Positions 52,170-63,170 are shown, numbered from the stretch's first letter. The stretch: DNA of 64,000 nt from Symbiodinium natans (GCA_905221605.1 CAJNDS010002246.1:1-64000), one strand, 5' to 3'. Numbers and translations are program-made. The notes: generated by a model from the letters alone, not told the origin.

Positions 52170-53470
52170 AGGGTTTCTGTCTGAGACCCATAGAGGCATA
52201 GGGGATTTGGTGCAAGCTTTTGAGCCGACCTAACTCCACCCTGGACCACTGACGCCTGTTTCTCGGTCGGCGGCATGAGCCAGAGGCCCATTAAGCCACG
52301 GTGGGTTGAGGGTTTAGGGTTTAGGGTTTAGGGTTGAGGGTTTAGGGCTTACAGTTTGGCTTTAGGGTTTAGATTGGGGAGGAGGGGGGGGGGAAGTCGA
52401 GATCGCGCAGCGCGGGAGCGTGTGCACCCAAGTCCCTGAACCCGAAGCCCTTTTCAGAGATTAGGGAAGACATTGGGCAATCTATATTACAACTAGATAA
52501 GGCTTCTAACAGAGAGATAACATCTGTGATCTTACGAGCTACTTTGCAAACATCAGCAATACTCTATATAAACCCTAAGCCCTAACAGCTAAACCCGTGC
52601 TCCCTAAACCGTGATCCCCAAACCCTCCAAACCGCAAGTCTATGTGCCCGGCAGAACGAGACGTCGCCGGGCAATCGCCCCGCAGGCGCGGTGACAGCCT
52701 TTAAGGGTTCAGAACTTCGAGCGATGTGGGGATTGGGGTTTCGGGTCTAGGGTTTAGGGCTTGGGATAGTAGTGTTCTGCAGGGTGTCAATAAAGACTTA
52801 GGGCTTACAAGGCGTTTCTAGGGTTCAGCAACTCAGGGCGCACCGGCCGAGGATCTTGGGATCAGTCTGACCCAGCCCTGCTTGAGCAAAAAAATACCGT
52901 TTTCGGCGTCCCTGAGGGTCCGTGTAGCTAACTAGGGACTTCTTGGGCATTAAAGTAATTCATGTAAGAACTTGGGGCCCAAGTTTTTAGTAACGTACAT
53001 GGACCCTTGGGGTTTGGGTTTAAGAACAAGGGATCAATGCGATAAATCGACTCTGTGGTTCAGTACTTAGGGGCTGAATACGATAGCCCAAGAAAGGTTA
53101 ACTTTTAATACATAGTAGGATTCTATGTAACCAAAAAGGTTAAAGGTTACCTACCCAGTCCCTGACTATAAGAAGGCAACGATCTCTTGCAGCGAGTAGT
53201 GCTAGTGACTGCCAGTGTTCGCCTGCACGCGCCCGAGACTCGGTAAGAAGTCGCGCAGGAGGCCATCCGGCAGAAGTTAGGGTTGAGGGTTTAGAGTCTA
53301 GGGTTTGGGGAGTTTTAGGGTTCAACGCGCAGACATGAGCGGCTCCTGCATGCTTGTTCCAGACGAGATCGCCAAACTCTCGGCCTGTAAAGCTCCCTGC
53401 TGTCCAGGGCACAGGGAGCGCCATGCCAGAGAACCAACCACCCCTGAACGTCGATGCACCCTCAACTCCC
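52170..53470. other. Unique DNA with scattered telomere-like words; one decayed element
   Basis: A decayed 109-bp-family element (CCCTGAGGGTCCGTGTAGCT...ACGTACATGGACCCTTGGGG) lies at about 52910-53012. The minus frame at 53140-53472 contains FTGREFGDLVWNKHAGAAHV, weakly exon-like, not accepted. Confidence 0.5.
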
Positions 53471-53540
53471 ATGGTTTAGGGTTTAGGGTTTAGGGTTCAG
53501 AGTTTAGGGTTTAGGGTTTAGGGTTTAGGGTTTAGGGATG
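53471..53540 (+). repeat. Interstitial telomeric tract (TTTAGGG)n
   Basis: About nine units. Confidence 0.93.
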
Positions 53541-53754
53541 AACGCTGGTCAGGGACAGGGTTCAGATTCAGAGGCTCAGAGGTCGAAGGGATTTGGAGTC
53601 CCCGCCGATGCCATCGGCACGAGCTCCACCTTCATTTCAGATACCAAACTCAACACCCTAGCCCATCATAAGTGCACATTCCAGTGTGCTCTCTAAGAAG
53701 GCCTACGCCCTAAACCCTAAACCCTTGTCCCTGAACCCTAAATCCTAAACCCTA

Positions 53755-53880
53755 AACCCGAAAGCTCCACACCCGAAACATGCGAAGCTTCAGGTGCTCT
53801 AGGAGAAGAAGCTGTTTGGAGCACGAGAGGCATTGATTCAACCCACAGCCTCTTCGAGGAGGCGTTGTTCTGGTATTTGA
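53755..53880 (+). CDS. Exon-like segment between inverted telomeric tracts
   Basis: The plus frame reads ESSTPETCEASGALGEEAVW then STRGIDSTHSLFEEALFWYL. The minus strand also has an open frame, so strand is uncertain. CCCTAAA flanks the left, TTTAGGG the right. Confidence 0.28.
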
Positions 53881-53883
53881 GTT

Positions 53884-53945
53884 TTAGGGTTTAGGGTTTA
53901 GGGTTTAGGGTTTAGGGTTTAGGGGTTAGGGGTTAGGGTTTAGGG
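53884..53945 (+). repeat. Interstitial telomeric tract (TTTAGGG)n
   Basis: About eight units, then GGGGTTA and GGGTTTTAGCGTTTTG-like degenerate DNA to about 54160. Confidence 0.9.
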
Positions 53946-54171
53946 TGTTAGTGTTGTGGGTTTAGGGTTGTGGGTTGTGGGTTTAGGGTGCTAGTGCTTT
54001 GGGGTTTTAGCGTTTTTTGGGGTCTAGCGCTTTGGGTGTGTTTTTGTGTTTTGGGGTTTTAGCGTTTTGGGGCTTAGAGGTTTTGGGTTTCAGGTTTGAA
54101 TTAGGGCTTGGGGTTTCGGATCTCAGGTTGGGGCTAGGGTTTCGGGTTTAGGGGTTCCGGGTTTGCTAGAA

Positions 54172-54275
54172 CTTAGTCGTTGAGTTCATCAGCCCCTGAA
54201 AAGTGTACACGTTCAGTTTCTATAGGCAATGATAGCATCCCAAAAAGTGTAAAGTGCACTCATTCAGCTACTAAG
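54172..54275. mobile_element. Inverted-repeat element, CTTAGTTGCTGAG family
   Basis: CTTAGTCGTTGAGTTCATCA at the left and CATTCAGCTACTAAG at the right. Internal AAAAAGTGTAAAGTGCACTC is identical to the copy at 20321-20423. Confidence 0.75.
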
Positions 54276-54916
54276 AGAAAGACCAGGCTCCCGCACGGTG
54301 GGAAGCTTTCCGATGGTGTGGGTGGTTCGCACTCCACCTGCTGCTCGCATGCAAAGGTTTGGAGTTTACCGCCCGACACCCTAAACCCGAAACAGGGGCC
54401 ATTTGAATTTGTCAGGGTCACCCGAGACGTAAGGGCTGTTGAGGGGAGTCATTATAAATAAATATAAATATGAATAAAGGAATATATGTATATATGTATA
54501 TAGACGGATATTGTGGCCTTCCCGAGACCCTAGACCCCAAACCCTAAACCCTAAAACATGTACCCTGAACCCTGATTCCTGAACCCTGAACCCTCGGCTA
54601 AATCCTAAACCCTAAACCCTAAACCCTAAACCCAAAGCCCATCCCCAATGTGGAGTTTGAGTCTTGCGTTTGGGATCCCCTACACGCCAAGCTTTCCTAA
54701 GCCCGAAACCTCATGCCCTGAACTCTCAAACCCTCAAACCCTCAAACCTTTAAAACCAAATCTGCCAAATTTCTAATTATTCAAGTCGGTTTAGGGTTTA
54801 GGGTTTGGGGTTTAGGGTCTAGGGTAGGCCCCCCCTCAAACTAAATCCCTCGACCCTACAACCTTAAAACCCGAACGAGCTTAAACACGCAACCCTAAAA
54901 CCTCAAACCTTACAAT

Positions 54917-54965
54917 CCTAAACCCTAAACCCTAAACCCTAAACCCTAAACCCTAAACCCAAAAA
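54917..54965 (-). repeat. Interstitial telomeric tract (CCCTAAA)n
   Basis: About six units in a degenerate C-rich surrounding. Confidence 0.92.
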
Positions 54966-55084
54966 CCTAAACCCTATGAACCCTAAATCCCATCTCTGGC
55001 AGTCGGGGAGCTTCCCGGCGAGGGGTACGCGGCCTCTCGTCCACACGAGCCTTTCTGAGGCTTAAGTTTTGGAGTTCAAGGATC

Positions 55085-55205
55085 AGGTTTAGGGCTTAGG
55101 GCTTAGGGCTTAGGGCTTAGGGCTTAGGGCTTAGGGCTTAGGGCTTAGGGCTTAGGGCTTAGGGCTTAGGGCTTAGGGTTTAGGGTTTAGGGCTTAGGGT
55201 TTAAA
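55085..55205 (+). repeat. Homogenised variant array (GGGCTTA)n
   Basis: About 14 consecutive GGGCTTA units with sharp change to GGGTTTA near 55177. Confidence 0.95.
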
Positions 55206-55417
55206 GTTTAGGCATCAGGGTTTATGGCTGCAGGGTTGGTGGGTTGCAGGGCCATGGGCTACAGGGTGTCGAGCGCTGCTGAACAAATACTCCTAGATAT
55301 GGGTATAGAGTTTAGGGTTTAGGGTTTAGGGATAACCGTCTAAAAACCCAAAAGGCAAAATACAGTGGGCTGAGGGTTTACGGGCCTAGCAAGAGAGTGA
55401 CCGGGCCATCAGGAGTC

Positions 55418-55530
55418 GTCCTAAACCCTAAACCCTAAACCCTAAACCCTAAACCCTAAACCCTAAACCCTAAACCCTAAACCCGAAGCCCTAAACCCTA
55501 AACCCTAAACCCTAAACCCTAAACCCTAAG
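55418..55530 (-). repeat. Long telomeric tract (CCCTAAA)n
   Basis: About 15 units with one CCCGAAG. Confidence 0.95.
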
Positions 55531-55598
55531 CCAACCTTAGGCCTGCATCCTGCAGGTGGGTTTCTTCAGTGCAGGGTCAGAAGACATGACTGTATGGG

Positions 55599-55663
55599 GT
55601 TTAGGGTTTAGGGTTTAGGGTTTAGGGTTTAGGGTTTAGGGTTTAGGGTTTAGGGTTTAGGGT
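55599..55663 (+). repeat. Interstitial telomeric tract (TTTAGGG)n
   Basis: About nine units. Confidence 0.95.
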
Positions 55664-55854
55664 GTATGTACATGTCGCATGCAGGCAGCTTAGGGTTAGG
55701 AGTTTAGGGGTTTAGCGGTTAGGGGCCTAGAGGTTTAGGAGTTTAGGGGTTTAGGGGGTTACTGTAGGGGTTTAGGGTTTCAGGGGGTTCAGGGCTTAGG
55801 GGTTTAGGGTTTTCCTGGCGCCAGGCAGAGGTCGAATGAACAGGGTGCTCGGCA

Positions 55855-55955
55855 ACTAAACCCTAAACCCTAAACCCTAAACCCGAAACCCTAAACCCTA
55901 AATCCGAAACCCGAAACCCGAAACCCGAAACCCTGAACCCTAAACCCTAAACCCC
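55855..55955 (-). repeat. Telomeric tract with a CCCGAAA block
   Basis: CCCTAAA units enclosing about five consecutive CCCGAAA units. Confidence 0.93.
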
Positions 55956-56511
55956 CAATTCAAGCTGCCTGTCTACTCCCCAGGTTGGCACCCTTAAAAC
56001 CTCTGAAAAATGTTCCTTCCAGCCCTTGAAGCCCTTTAACGACTTAAATCCCTTAAAGCCCTTTAAAGAGCTTAAAGCCCTTGAAAGCGCTTAACGCCCT
56101 TGAAGCCCCTTAAAAGCAGCTTAAGAGCACCTTCAAAGCCTTTAAAGCCCCTTCCTGGATAATTAGGATCCTCGTGAAGCCCGAAAGGGATAATATTCCC
56201 ATATGCCATAAACCCTAAACCCTAAACCCTAACCCCTGAACCCAAAACCCAGCTCCTGAAGCTGAAGGGTTCTAAACCCTCGACGGCCCTTTGAATACAA
56301 ACGGACGAAGCTTACAAATGCAAACCCCTAAACAAAAGCAAGGAAAGCCTTATACACCCTGTAAACCCTATAAGCCTTGTCAAGCTTATGAACCTCTAAA
56401 CCCTGTGAACCCTATAAGCCCTAAGCCGTGAACCTCAAATCGCTGCACCCTGATCCCGAAGGCTCCAGGGTTTGGGGTTTAGGGCTTAGGGTTTAGGGTT
56501 TAGGGTTAGAC

Positions 56512-56620
56512 CCAAGAGTAACCTAGGAGTGAAAAGGGTGCCCTTTTTGGTTTATATAGGGTCTTGTAAGGGAACCAAGACCCGACACAAAAGGGAACGA
56601 GCGCCTACTCTACATCCTAG
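56512..56620. mobile_element. Element copy, AGACCCAAGAGTAACCTAGG family
   Basis: Left TAGACCCAAGAGTAACCTAG; right GCGCCTACTCTACATCCTAGA as a partial inverted repeat. Relatives at 14386-14475, 17750-17870 and 41648-41760 share GTACCCTTTTTGG-like and GGGAACC words. Confidence 0.62.
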
Positions 56621-56837
56621 ACAAAGCAAAGAAAACCCTACATGAACTACATGAACCAACCCTATGAAAGCCCATGAATCTACCAGCAACCTTAGGGTTT
56701 AGGCTTTAGGGTTTAGGGTTTAGGGGAAGTACCACCTCAAGAAGCAAGCCAACAGCCATCGAAAACGCCTAACGGCAGGCTTACTGGTGACAAGGGCCTG
56801 GAGTTGAAAAATGCCACATAAACAATCCCGAGCACTT

Positions 56838-56925
56838 AAACCCTAAACCGCCTAAACCCTAAACCCTAAACCCTAAACCCTAAACCCTAAACCCTAAACC
56901 CTAAACCCTAAACCCCAAACCCTAC
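56838..56925 (-). repeat. Interstitial telomeric tract (CCCTAAA)n
   Basis: About twelve units. A shorter tract lies at 57014-57050. Confidence 0.95.
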
Positions 56926-57209
56926 TGTGCGCCTGCAGCGTAGTGGGCAAGCGCCCGGGCGTCAATGACCGGGGCGTTTCCGGTCCCATCTGCCAAGGAA
57001 AACCCTTGATCTCAACCCTAAACCCTAAACCCTAAACCCTAAACCCCCCATCTGCCAGGGATGGCCGAGGGTATTGGGCTTGGAGAATGGATGGACGTGA
57101 ACCTGAAAAGCCTCTGAAACAATATTCCTAAACAAGACCCTCTTAAACCTAACTTAGGGTTTAGGGTTTAGGGCTTAGGGTTTGGGGTTTGAGGTTTTAT
57201 GGGAAATAT

Positions 57210-57280
57210 GAATATGAATATGTATATGTATATATATATATATATGTATGTGTATATATATATACATACATACATACAGC
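57210..57280. repeat. TA-rich microsatellite
   Basis: TATG/TATATA/CATA runs similar to 6026-6075. Confidence 0.88.
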
Positions 57281-57639
57281 CTCGTGTTTTTTTGCAGGGA
57301 GGGGGGGGGGGATAGTGTTTAGGGATTAGGGTTTAGGGGGTTTAGGGGGGTTAGGGTTTAGGGGGAGGGGGGGGGGGCTAGTTGCAGTGGGGCTTCGCCT
57401 GATAGGGTTCGTGGTTTAGAGTATTCGTCCGGCCTTGGGGTGACAGGGCTCAGGGTTCAGGCTCGGTGGTTAGGTAGCGCGCTGGGGAGTGATAGGGCTT
57501 CAGGCTTTAAAGGGGTTTAGGGTTTAGTATTCAGGGGTTCAGGGTTATTTAAGGTCTAGAGTTTAAGGTTTAGAGTTTAGGGTTTAGTGTGCTCAGGGCT
57601 TTGTTTCGGGTTTAGGGTGTAGGGTTTGGGCTTGCGCTG

Positions 57640-57979
57640 CAAAAGTGGCAGCGCTCTGGGCCGCGCCACGACGCCACCCGTGAGCAGCTCTAACGCGGTC
57701 CCGCGCTTCTTCGAGTCCGGCAGGGGGTCCCGACAGCGTAAGCCCGGGCCTGCCGCCCCACTGTTCGCGCCGGTGCACTGTGCACGACACGCCGGTGTCG
57801 CGCCGAATGGCGTCCCGCCGGGCCGACGTCAGGTACCCGACGCCATCCGGGAGAGCGAAGGGGCCCCAGTAGGCCGAGGCCTCGTTCAGGCTGGGGCCCC
57901 GGCCACCCTTGCCTCTCAATTTTGCCCGGCCTTCCGCCTGGCCCAGAAGTTCGGGCCCTGTGCTGCATGCTGATAGCAT
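57640..57979 (-). CDS. KH-domain-like protein fragment
   Basis: KH domains bind single-stranded RNA or DNA. The minus frame is GC-rich at third positions and protein-like: TGPELLGQAEGRAKLRGKGG, NEASAYWGPFALPDGVGYL, then AIRRDTGVSCTVHRREQWGG and GLTLSGPPAGLEEARDRVRA, which resembles the helix-strand-strand-helix end of a KH fold. The canonical GxxG loop is not seen. The end (after AATFAAQAQ) reads into telomere-like DNA and is probably not coding. Either one exon or a gene fragment. Confidence 0.45.
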
Positions 57980-58735
57980 TCAGGGGTATGAAGCTCCCTC
58001 TACACCCTAAACCCTGAACCCTAAACCCTGAACCCTAAACCCTAAACCCTGAACCCTGAAAAGCCCCAAACCAGTTACTCTTGGTATGGTCTCGGGTCTG
58101 GCATCTGCACCCCACCGGAACTCTCACCCCCAAACCCTCATTGCTGAACAACGTAGGCTTGAGGGTTTAGGAATTAGGGTTTGGGGTTTAGGGCTTAGGG
58201 TTGAGGGTTTGGGGTTTGGGGGTTCACGCATCAACCCTAAAACCTAAACAAATTTGATTGCCCCTCTTCCAATAGATCCAACTAGGACTAGAACCTAAGA
58301 GATTCTTGAACGGTCTAGGTTTCAGGGTTCCCAAACCCTAAACCATGAACCCTAACGGCCCTAACCCTAACCCCTAAAGCGATGGTAGTCCAGTAACCAT
58401 ATTACAATGAGGACACCCTTTTTTTGGGGTTGGTTAGTTTATAAAGGAATCTTGTAGAAAAAAAAAGGGAAAGGATAGCACTGGGCTACCAAGAAGCCTA
58501 AACCAAGAACCCTAAACCCCCAAACCTCTAAACCCAAAACCCTAAATCCCCAAACCCTAAACCCTAAACCCTAAGCCCTAAGCCCTAAACGCTAAAACCC
58601 CTAAACCTCTAAGACCTAAACCTAAACCCCAAAGCCCTAAACCCTAAACTCTGAACCCCAAAGCCCTAAGCCCTAAACCCTAAACCCTGAACCCTAACCC
58701 CTAAAGCCTGAGGGATTCAGGGTGATTAAGCTTGC
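57980..58735. other. Degenerate C-strand telomeric DNA and one element; no gene seen
   Basis: CCCTGAA/CCCTAAA mix at 58005-58065. The GGTAGTCCAGTAACCATATT...GGGCTACCAAG element lies at 58381-58500. Degenerate words run to 58720. Confidence 0.6.
58381..58500. mobile_element. Element copy, GGTAGCCCAGTAACCAT family
   Basis: GGTAGTCCAGTAACCATATT at the left and ACTGGGCTACCAAG at the right form a partial inverted repeat. The interior GGGGTTGGTTAGTTTATAAA matches 27620-27740. Confidence 0.65.
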
Positions 58736-59972
58736 CCCTGTGATTGCCTGGAGGGCTGACCTGACGCCTTCAGATCGGCTGTGCGGGAGTTCCTTCCAGG
58801 CTCTTGCTTCAGGGTTTAGGGATCAGGGTTTGGGGTTGGGGTTTAGGGTTTGGGGTTTAGGCTTCGGGTTTGGGGTTTTGGGTTTAGGGTTTGGGCTTCA
58901 GGGTTTAGGGTTTAAGGTTCTTGGTTCCGGGCTTAAGGCTGGGGTCTAGGGTTTTTGTGGGGGCTGGAGGCAATCGGTGGGCTTAGGTGGATTTGTGGTC
59001 GAGGGGGAGGGGGGGGGGGGGGGTTGGGGGTTTCGAGATTTTTCGAGTTTGGGGGCGTCGTTAATCCTCTGCCGGGTCTGAGAGTGTCTGTGGGAGGTTG
59101 ATTCCCAGAAATGGCTCACAAGCTCAGGGTCCAATCGTGCTTTAGGGTTTAGAGTTTAGGGATTCGGGTTCAGGGGGTGAAGCGTTCAGGGTTTAGGGTT
59201 TTAATTGGGCTTGGTGAATTTCGGGAATGAGATTCATGACATTTTGCCGGAGGAGAGTTGCGCTAAACCCTCCAAACCCCAAATCGCTAAGTCCCAGCAG
59301 GGTTTAGGGTTTAGGGTTTAGGGCTTAGGGCTTAGGGTTTAGGGCACTTGATGAAGCTGACTTGTCTGCTGCTGCCACGCATGCCAAGCGCTCATCGACT
59401 CACTATACAATCCATTGTCACTTCATGTGCATCCTGCGAAGCCTAAAGAAACCCCGAGAAGCCATGCAAACCCTTAAAACCGTTTAAACTATCTGCCGCA
59501 ATCCTCAATACTAAACCCTACGGCCGCAACCCTACACCCCAAACAGCGTATCAGCGCCCCCGAAACCCCGTCAAAACCGCAGATAAGGGCCCATGCCTTA
59601 ATCCTATAAGAGCACGAATTCCGTAAACCCGATTAGAACCTGAATCCTAAACCCTTAACCCTAAGAACGCTGCACTCTAAACCCTACCAGAACCATAAAC
59701 CCCAACAGCCCCAACATCCCTCTAAAAACCATGCACCAGAATAGTCTTTGCACCCCGCCCAAACCCTAAACCCTAAACCCTTATAAACCCTAAGCCCCAA
59801 ACCCTAAACCCTAAACCCTCAACCCCGTCCCCCCCTCCCCCAAACAAAAAAAATCAGCGGCACCGGCCTTCTGGCTCGAATCCTTCAGGAGCCCACGTCT
59901 GGAGTTGCCAGCGCGGGCGGCAATGATACCCGACCTCGACACGCTTTTTTGGGTTTGGAGGGTTAGGGTATA

Positions 59973-60124
59973 GGGTATAGGGTATAGGGTTTAGGGTTTA
60001 GGGTTTAGGGTTTAGGGTTTTAGGGTTTAGGGTTTAGGGTTTAGGGTTTAGGGTTTAGGGTTTAGGGTTTAGGGTTTAGGGTTTAGGGTTTAGGGTTTAG
60101 GGTTTAGGGTTTAGGGTTTAGGGC
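59973..60124 (+). repeat. Very long telomeric tract (TTTAGGG)n
   Basis: GGGTATA units first, then about 19 nearly perfect TTTAGGG units. Confidence 0.97.
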
Positions 60125-60170
60125 CGGTTTGGGTTTAGGGTCAGGGTTTCGGGTTTAGGGTGTTGGGAGA

Positions 60171-60275
60171 GAGTCCACGTACATATATGCTATGTACTTG
60201 AACCCAAAAGCTACTACATAGGAACCCCTGTAAGGCCCAAGTATCTACTGCTTAGGTACAAAGGCCCTTTGGGGT
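60171..60275. mobile_element. Decayed 109-bp-family element
   Basis: GAGTCCACGTACATATATGC ... GGAACCCCTGTAAGGCCCAA ... AGGTACAAAGGCCCTTTGGG keeps the family order, closest to 14476-14584. Confidence 0.7.
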
Positions 60276-60577
60276 TTGGGGTAGGGTGAGTGGTTTGGTG
60301 GCGTTGAGGGGCTTAGGGGTTTCAAAGTTTAGGGTTTGGGGTTTGGGGTTTGGGGTTTAGCGTTTGAGGCTCAGGGATTGCTACAGTGTTTACAGTAGGG
60401 GGTTCGAAGGTCAAGGCGTTTAGGCGAGTAGCTTCGGGCTCAACACAGCTAGAACCCTACACGAGGTGTTCCCCTGCAACCTCCGAACACATTCCTGAAT
60501 CAGATCCGACCAAACCCTCAACCCTGAAGCCCTCAACCCGAAACCCTAAACCCTAAGACCTAGACCCTGAAGCCCTA

Positions 60578-60669
60578 CCAGGATGGGCTATTAGACCCTA
60601 TGACCCCTTAAAAAGGCCCCTTTTATAGGGTTGACTATGGGGATTATAAGGCCTAATAGCCCATCCTGG
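60578..60669. mobile_element. 92-bp inverted-repeat element with TA duplication
   Basis: CCAGGATGGGCTATTAG at the left and CTAATAGCCCATCCTGG at the right are perfect 17-bp inverted repeats, TA on both sides. The flanks CCC-TA and TA-CACCC again look telomere-derived. Single copy in the window. Confidence 0.88.
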
Positions 60670-60674
60670 TACAC

Positions 60675-60735
60675 CCTGAACCCTAAACCCTAAACCCTAA
60701 ACCCTAAACCCTAAACCCTAAACCCTAATCCTTAA
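60675..60735 (-). repeat. Interstitial telomeric tract (CCCTAAA)n
   Basis: About eight units directly after the 92-bp element. Confidence 0.93.
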
Positions 60736-60831
60736 ACCAACCCCTGAAACCAGCATCCCCAAAACCTGAAGTAAGCCCAAGGGCAGGCCAGCAGTGGGCG
60801 TGTCGCAAATCTCCTGACATCAGTGGACTTA

Positions 60832-60910
60832 GGGTTTAGGGTTTAGCGTTTAGGGTTTAGGGTTTAGGGTTTAGGGTTTAGGGCTTAGGACCTTAGGGCC
60901 TTAGGGCCTT
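60832..60910 (+). repeat. Telomeric tract ending in GGGCCTTA units
   Basis: About seven TTTAGGG units, then three GGGCCTTA units. Confidence 0.92.
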
Positions 60911-61119
60911 AGGGCTCAGGGTTGAGGTCTCCGGTGTGAGAACCTCACCACAAAAGAGCAGGCGCCGTTCCCCGACTCTGACCCAAAGAACGTCCCCACT
61001 CCCCCCCACACAGAAAAATCACGAACCAAAATAGACACAACATCCCAAACCCAAACACCCAAACACCCAAACCCCCAATCTCTAAACCCTAAACCCCGAG
61101 CCGACAATTTTAGACCCTA

Positions 61120-61231
61120 CTTGGAGGTTCATGGGTACTTATAACCCCAATTTTAAGTCTACGGACCTAGGGGACTTGGGGGCTTGTAAATACAGTGACT
61201 AATTGGGGTTCTAAGTACCCTGACCTCCAAG
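61120..61231. mobile_element. 112-bp element, CTTGGAGGTTCATGG family, TA duplication
   Basis: CTTGGAGGTTCATGGGTACT at the left, GTACCCTGACCTCCAAG at the right, TA on both sides. Confidence 0.82.
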
Positions 61232-61289
61232 TACACCTAATCCGAAGTCCTAAGTCAAAGCCCTCCTCCACGCCATCCGTGCATCATAT

Positions 61290-61493
61290 CATGGTTTCCC
61301 CTACTACCCCTCTTTACCAGCCCCCCCCCCCCCCTAGGTTCCCCCTTTAAAGAAGCTCATTAGGCTAAAAAGCCTCAATTATGGGGGGAACCTAGGGGTA
61401 GTATCCCTAAACCCTAAACCCTAAACCCTAAACCCTAAACCCTACTTTTTAAACCCTAAACAGTATTAGAAGGGGGTAGCAGGGGAACCCATG
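61290..61493. mobile_element. CATGGGTTTCCCTGCTACC-family element with a telomeric insert
   Basis: CATGGTTTCCCCTACTACCC and GGGGTAGCAGGGGAACCCATG are the outer arms. An inner pair CCTAGGTTCCCCC/GGGGGGAACCTAGG encloses CTCATTAGGCTAAAAAGCC. About five CCCTAAA units (61406-61445) sit in the right half. Relative of 33403-33627. Confidence 0.75.
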
Positions 61494-61910
61494 ATTCATG
61501 ATCATGCCCACATCTCCTGCTTGGCACGCCGTGCCGCGGCTACCGCCGCCACCTGCCAGACTCTGCCAGACTGCTCGCAGATCATAGATGGGTAGTTCTC
61601 CTAAGGGCTTGGGGTTTAGGGTAGTTCTCTAAATTAGGGTTCCCTTTTGAACTTTTGGGGGGGTCCTTTCTTAAGGCTGCCGTGACATATCTTGAGTTGA
61701 CGGCTCCGCATGTAAACCCTGCAAAGTAAACCCTAACCCCTAAACCCTGAACCCCAAACCCCAAACCCCTAAACCCTAAACCCTAAACTGCTTAAGGGCA
61801 CAGGCGAGACCCGACTTCTGGGGCACAAGTTGCGGTCCAGCCTTGGCCTTATTTGGAGGCTGGGTCTCTTTCTGTGAGAGGGTTTTTAAGGCAGCGGGGT
61901 TCTTAAGGTG

Positions 61911-61982
61911 GGTTTAGGGTTTAGGGTTTAGGGTTTAGGGTTTAGGGTCTAGGGTTTAGGGTGTAGGGTTTAGGGTTTGGGT
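61911..61982 (+). repeat. Interstitial telomeric tract (TTTAGGG)n
   Basis: About ten units. Confidence 0.94.
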
Positions 61983-62735
61983 ATGTAACTCAACCTTAAG
62001 AACACTATTGCTCTGTGTGTCCTATACGCAGATTCTACACTAGTCAATCAACTATTGCTTAAAGAAACGCAACTATATATAAATATACACGGCATAATCA
62101 TCCTTATGTTGCCCTTAGAAGGGAGAATACGTTCTGCTTTTCGGGGGGGGAGGGGCGTTCTTAAGCTAGGATGACCCTTACAACCCTCTGAACAATACTC
62201 CTGAATATGATCCTCTTAAACCCTGAAGCCTAAACCCCAAACCCTAAACCCAACAAGGGAAGACACAAATGTCCCAAGGGCCTGCAAAGTAAGCAAATAG
62301 TAGTATTTCTGCACCCACCTACTCTCACACCTGGAAGGCCAGAGTCCCCTAAAGCTCTGCAACTTAAGCCCCAAACTGGTTTGGGTTTAGGGTCTAGAGT
62401 TTCGGGTTTAGGGCTTAGGGTTCGTAGCGTGTAGGGATTTCGGGCTCAGGGATTCGGGATGCTCGCCTCTCCTCTTGAAAATGGCGGCGCCATGGTGTCT
62501 GTCTAATAGCCTTTCTGAGGTAAGATACCGTGTGCCTTGGGGTCCAAGTGAGCCCGAAAAGGGCTTAGGGCTCATATACCTTAAACCGGAACCCTAGACC
62601 CTAAACCCTAAGCCCTAAACCCTATACCGAATTTACGGGTTAGTCCCTCAGGTGGGAATGGCTATCGCGGTGTTGGGTCTGTGGCGTTCATTTTGTCGTT
62701 TTGCCTTGCAGGCTCGAAGGTTCTGCTTGAACGCA
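61983..62735. other. Unique DNA with degenerate telomere-like words, no gene seen
   Basis: No convincing frame, RNA gene or element ends. Confidence 0.45.
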
Positions 62736-62800
62736 AACCCTAAACCCTAAACCCTAAACCCTAAACCCTAAACCCTAAACCCTAAACCCTAAACCCTAGG
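62736..62800 (-). repeat. Interstitial telomeric tract (CCCTAAA)n
   Basis: About nine units. Confidence 0.95.
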
Positions 62801-62899
62801 TCTGTCTCATGGGTTTCGTAGACTAGCCCGGGCATTCGCCAACCAGACCTTTGGCCCGGGGCGGGGGGCCCTCTGACCCTTGAGCCCAATGCGCAGCCG

Positions 62900-63060
62900 G
62901 GTTTAGGGGTTTTAGGGGCTTAGGGTTTGGGGGTTTAGGGGTTTAGGGCTTTAGGGGTTTAGGGTTTTTAGGGGTTTAGGAGTTTGGGGGTTCAGGGGCT
63001 TTAGGGTTTAGGGGTTTAGGGGTTTTAGGGGTTTGGGGGTTTTAGGGGTTTAGGGGTTTA
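62900..63060 (+). repeat. Octamer array (GGGGTTTA)n, variable
   Basis: About 19 units of GGGGTTTA with GGGGGTTT and GGGGCTTTA variants. Second large octamer array besides 24795-24978. Confidence 0.93.
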
Positions 63061-63170
63061 CCTTGGACCCTTGAGGTTTTGCCCTTGGGTTTTGGGGAAC
63101 CTTTTAAAGCCTCAAGGTAGTATAAGGGACATATTCGGAGCATACTAAGACGAACCTTTAGGTGCACAAC

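Noticed and set aside
59845-59945. Exon-like plus frame (SAAPAFWLESFRSPRLELPA)
   Set aside because: The minus strand is equally open and protein-like (VEVGYHCRPRWQLQTWAPEG), so neither could be chosen.
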